From Pohlia nutans (lineage: Eukaryota; Streptophyta; Bryopsida; Bryales; Mniaceae), in contig CM040091.1 in the NCBI GenBank assembly GCA_022496805.1, positions 18,404,336 through 18,468,335 on the forward strand: a DNA stretch of 64,000 bases, given 5' to 3'. Numbering within the stretch: position 1 is the first letter of the stretch; each line of letters begins with the position of its first letter. The position numbers were made by a program, and so were the translations under genes. Below, one piece after another: positions 60,061 to 64,000 of this stretch. The notes under the pieces were generated by a model. It was not told where the DNA came from. It saw only the letters and a program-made list of their open reading frames with translations, and made no database searches.

Positions 60061-62400
60061 TTTTCATTTTAATTTTTTAAAGTTCTCGTCATGGTACATG
60101 CTATTTAAATGATGCATTTATGAAGTTGCATTTATGAATTTTACTACATATTCCACACTTCATCCACAGTCTCCATTTCCAAGGGTTTGAGTCTTCAGGT
60201 CTTGAACCTCAAACATGCATTATACATGAAGATATTATTCTTAATCATTATATATATGTACGAACATATTAATACAAGGATTCACAATATAGTAAAAGGA
60301 GTTTATATACATATATAAAGGAACAAAACACCAAATTTAAATAATAAAGAAGTTCCAAATGCAAGAGATACAGAAGCCTTTTGATCGATTGAATTTTGCC
60401 TTTGAAACACTAAATAATAAATGTTTTGGTTTTAGTCAAAATTAATGGAATGGCAATATTTGCGTTTTAAAATGAGAATGTTTCAACTTCCTGATAATTT
60501 GGCATATACTAGATTGGCATGGTCAGTGCACCATCATATTTAAAATGGGGACATTTAAAAAAAAATCACAATTATCTTTGAGTTTCTAACACCAATGATA
60601 CAATAGTAAATTGAGAATTAAACAAGAGGTATTAAACTTGCCTTGATGTGTTCACGTGATGATGAGTAATTACATTTAATGGAACCCCTGATAGAACGTC
60701 TAGACTTCACTTTGTAAGCACAAAAGCCAATTCATTGAATTCTTGGTTTTTTTTTAATGTTTTATATTTTTTTAGGATAAACATGTGCATCTTCTCTATA
60801 AATTACCAAGGTGGACTCTCTCTGAGAAGAGATAAGCTGTGGGTGCAAGGAGAATCGAATGATTGTGCTAATGTGAGTTGAAAAAAGAAGTGTAAAACTA
60901 TGTGTTTTTTCTCCATGACAATACAAAATGGGTGTAATTGGTTGAATAAGATATGGTAATGGACTGGGAACCATAGGGATGATTGTGGAGCAGTATGTTT
61001 GCGGTGTCCAAAGGAGATTTTTGAGGCCCAATGGGAGGGAGGTTGGGCATAAGGTTTTTTGAGCAGCAGTGATACTCTCCTCCGAATCTCAAGCATCTCC
61101 CAGGGTATCCGAGAATCACAAAGAATTTTTTGTAACTTCAACTAGTCCAAGCGAAGAAGGCTGGAAAGTTGAAATATTTTATTAGCAATTTCTCTACAAT
61201 ACTCCTACAATGTAAAGGATGTGGTCCAACAAAGAATTAGGAACAATGTGGGAGAAGCCTAAACTAAGGTCATAGTAGGGTGTGGTTCGAGTTTGGAACA
61301 AGCCTAGGCAAGTTCTATGAGGTGTATTGACATAGAGAAAGAGCAACATTAGAGAAAGTCTAAACTCTCATCAAGGCCCCTCCAGAAGGTGGGGCGAGGG
61401 AGTTTCACAATATTAATTTTCTGTTAGAAATGCTTTTTCCCCTATCTCTCATCTCTACCCATGATGTATTTGGGGAGGCATGCTCTGTCAATTGTACAAC
61501 ACAAGCTGACGCATGAATCTATCACAAATGCGTTGGATGTTTGTTATGAGTAATACATAGCTTGAATGGTTTGTTGATAACATGCATAGGGTAGTGTCCA
61601 TCCCCGAAAGGAGAGAGTAGAATTGTCCCAATGTCCCCTTGTCCGGTGGGCACCGGGTCATTGACATTACGAACGAACACTTCATTCACGCCGGCCCCTT
61701 GCTAAAAAGGGACCAGAGTTTCTATCCATCTAACATGCACAGGGAACCTTGACCAATTCTCTGCCAAGTAAATATATTTGCCAAACTACAGTTTATAGTA
61801 AGTTTTGCAAGTGGTTGTTCAATTTAGCAAGTGTTCACCAAAAATTCACCATCATTCTTGTACATGTCAAGGTGCCCTGTGATGGTAGGGGCAGATTCCA
61901 ACTTTCTGTAATGATAATGAAGTTGCAGTAAATTGAGTAGGAGAATACATAAATTTGAAACCATGAAGGGATGCTGTGTGTTGCATACCGGTAATTAATC
62001 AACACGGGTATGTGGCGAAACGGATGGATTATGACCCTAAGGAATCCCTGAATGCTATCGGCGTGCTCATCCCGTTGCATATGATGCAGAAAGGATGCGT
62101 CATGGCCGAGGTAGGCGTGACTAACTAAAGTCAGTCATTTAGTTGCAAAATAGAACTAGAGGCACCAATTGCTGGACATTGACTACGAACAACAGCCCAT
62201 TTCTTACACCTAAGTCAGCAGCCAAATCGTAGCACTTGGTATCTATCGCAAGTCCGAAACTAGTAAGCAAATGCTCCAAATGACTACTGTATGAGAAAGC
62301 ATAGAAATTTGCACCAAGGAGTGAGTTGGTGGAGGCGCTACTGGTTGATCTATGGCTGGAAATACAGTGGTCAGCAGAAGTGTTCGGACAGGACGCTTCC
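60061..62400. repeat. Block C of tandem unit 3
   Basis: Related along its length to 44941-46900. No gene is supported. Open frames such as 60803-61141 minus occur at equivalent places in both copies but carry no domain and differ by frameshifts. Confidence 0.5.
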
Positions 62401-62991
62401 ACTTCCAATATGAGCTAGTTTTCCTACATAACTCACATTCAAGTTGTAACAATTTAAACATACAATCACATAGTTACAACAAACATGTAACATAACATTC
62501 ACAACGACGCTACCGTGCGAGCGTAGAACGGAGAGCGTAAGAGCGGAAGCGCTGATTTGGAGAGCGGAGAGCATACAATCTTGATAAATTAAAGTTTATA
62601 CGATATTTTTAGAAAAAATAATTCTAAAAATAGATTTTTTACTATTTATAGTAAATTTGTGTGACCTATGACCGCTGGCCCTAAGACTGTGTGTTTGCAG
62701 CAAAGAATGTAAAATTTGCAGTCAATCTGGAAAACGATGGGCAAAACAGTATAAATGGATATAATTGGTCTAACATATAGTAGAATTTTATTTAAGTATT
62801 TTTGCGAACAAATGATGAACCTGTTAAAATAAGTAGGCAATAACTCCAATCAACCACAACTTATACTGTTGTACTCTGTAATAGAGATCTGGGATTCTAC
62901 TATCCCCCTAAACAGCAAAACAACCCCAGCAGTCCATTAACCAGTCTTCGGTTTGGGGTTTCTGGGCCACGATAAAACATGGCATCTGGCA
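62401..62991. other. Intergenic, 3-prime flank of the SWIM gene
   Basis: Nothing recognisable apart from a short run of GAGCG and GGAGAGCG words at about 62515-62572. AT-rich from 62580 to 62880. Confidence 0.5.
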
Positions 62992-63762
62992 CTAAGGAAT
63001 CTTGATAATCCCAGCAGCTACGAGAATCTGCTGGACCTCGTCCATGCTTAGAGTGGGGGCATGGATGAAAGTGTCCACTTTGTAGTCTAGCTTGCAAAGG
63101 AAGCGAAAGACATAGTAAAGGTGCTTGCAGTTGACGTACATACCACGCCTTCCAATTGCAGAAGAAGTCATGCTGTGATAATGCGGGCATGTACAAGCTG
63201 GAAAATTGCAGAGAGTGATGTTGTAAGTGTTCGTAGTCGGCTCGACTCCAGATTGTAGGACAACGATCGCTCCTAGACCCGGATACGAAAGGAGGTTCAC
63301 TCCAACAATTGTTGCCTTGACGTTGCGGGCGCTCTCCCATTGGTTTCTGTGAGCTTCTCCGGGCGCTTTGGGGTTGCGGCGCACGCTCTTGCCGCTCCGA
63401 ATGGTGGGGACACGATCTGAATTTGGAGGTTTCGGATGAGTCCACAACACCGCCTCAAAGAGCTTAGATCCTGCGAAGAGGCGCCGTGGCGAGAGCGGAG
63501 TCGTAGATTGAAGGTGGAAACCAGCCTCTTGGAGCTCCAAGATCTCGTGACGGGACAGATCGGTCCCAGTTAGGACTGGCCAAACATCAGGGATCTCCGG
63601 ACGCGTTATAACAAACCTACGCTTAGGACCCATTACGCACCTTGCAATTTGGTCCGGACAGAACCAGAAGTCTTCTGTGTCGCTTCCCTCAGCGCGAAAC
63701 TTTTGTTTGAGGCCTCTGTAGGTAGGAGCTGCAGTTGCTTTGCCTCCCCTGACGATGAGCAT
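62992..63762 (-). CDS. SWIM zinc-finger protein, 256 aa
   Basis: The start is ATG at 63762 (MLIVRGGKATAAPTYRGL); the open frame continues upstream but enters a transposon end. The second half contains a SWIM-type zinc motif: CTCPHYHS at about residue 194, then VNCKHLYYVF at about 212, the C-x-C...C-x-H pattern. FRFLCKLDYKVDTFIH and MDEVQQILVAAGI follow. SWIM domains bind nucleic acid or protein and occur in MULE-type transposases and in domesticated derivatives. No transposase core is visible here, so this is a stand-alone SWIM protein or a fragment. The N-terminal half (KFRAEGSDTEDFWFCPDQIARCVMG) is not recognised. A 5-prime exon may lie beyond the window. Confidence 0.6.
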   Translation of the reverse strand: MLIVRGGKATAAPTYRGLKQKFRAEGSDTEDFWFCPDQIARCVMGPKRRFVITRPEIPDVWPVLTGTDLSRHEILELQEAGFHLQSTTPLSPRRLFAGSKLFEAVLWTHPKPPNSDRVPTIRSGKSVRRNPKAPGEAHRNQWESARNVKATIVGVNLLSYPGLGAIVVLQSGVEPTTNTYNITLCNFPACTCPHYHSMTSSAIGRRGMYVNCKHLYYVFRFLCKLDYKVDTFIHAPTLSMDEVQQILVAAGIIKIP

Positions 63763-63765
63763 CTG

Positions 63766-64000
63766 CACTACAAGAATCAGGGGGGTACAGCAACGTTTTC
63801 TAGCAACGTTCGTGGAATAGCCCTGCAAAATTGACGAAACGTTGCTGTCGCGGGGCTCGGGTGGGCTCTACAGTTTTTTAGCAACGTTTGCGAGTTCCCA
63901 TTTCCTGTCGCCGTTCCTAGAGTTCCCGTGGTGCTACGTTTCAATGCACCGCTGCACAGCAGTTATTAAAATAGGGAGTCATTCTGGTTTTGCGCGGTAG
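63766..64000. mobile_element. CACTA-type element terminus, running off the window
   Basis: CACTACAAGAATCAGGGGGG followed by repeated GCAACGTT words is closely similar to the left end of the element at 54908. The other end is not in the window. Its terminus lies 3 bp before the start codon of the minus-strand SWIM gene, so it may supply or disrupt that gene's leader. Confidence 0.65.

Overview
The window is nuclear DNA of a land plant, probably a bryophyte-grade one (a liverwort is my best guess, not proven). The evidence is an intron-split polyphenol oxidase with the plant C-terminal domains, AP2/ERF-like genes, short GT-AG introns, and a dense background of plant transposons (PIF/Harbinger-, hAT- and CACTA-type MITEs and a tRNA-derived SINE).

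The main feature is one very large DNA transposon, 8792-39296 (30,505 bp). It is bounded by perfect 49-bp terminal inverted repeats and flanked by the 4-bp target duplication ACAG. Its left arm carries a leftward two-exon gene for a DDE-type transposase of the DUF7869-like kind, with both exons open. Its right arm carries a rightward cargo region: a 172-aa unknown protein, then a long multi-exon gene with an acidic nuclear-type N-terminus, a ParB/DGQHR-like motif and a C-terminal coiled coil. That gene now has a frameshift, an in-frame stop and a second frameshift. Two GC-rich islands (about 16.68-17.24 kb and 26.64-27.11 kb) sit at the inner ends of the arms and may be promoters. Between them lies about 9 kb of AT-rich, internally duplicated DNA without a credible gene.

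Within this transposon, and nowhere else that I could see in the window, there are about 15 copies of a short hairpin-forming palindrome with core CACTGTGCAATTGCACAGTG. In several copies the outer stem bases differ but remain complementary, and the three longer introns I could define in the cargo gene each hold exactly one copy. This hairpin family, together with the giant transposon, is the best candidate for something undescribed.

The flanks are three diverged tandem copies of a multi-kilobase host unit: about 2.6-8.2 kb, 41.0-46.9 kb and 56.5-62.4 kb. The first contains a complete AP2-like gene, the second a copy lacking the first AP2-like domain, and the third only the upstream part. Comparing copies gives empty sites for two MITE insertions. 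Between units two and three lie a cold-shock-domain fragment (47.4-47.6 kb), MITE-rich intergenic DNA and a complete three-exon polyphenol oxidase gene (53320-56291, minus) with a CACTA-type element in its first intron. A SWIM zinc-finger gene (62992-63762, minus) ends the window, abutting another CACTA terminus. Exon boundaries are read by eye from splice signals and reading frame.
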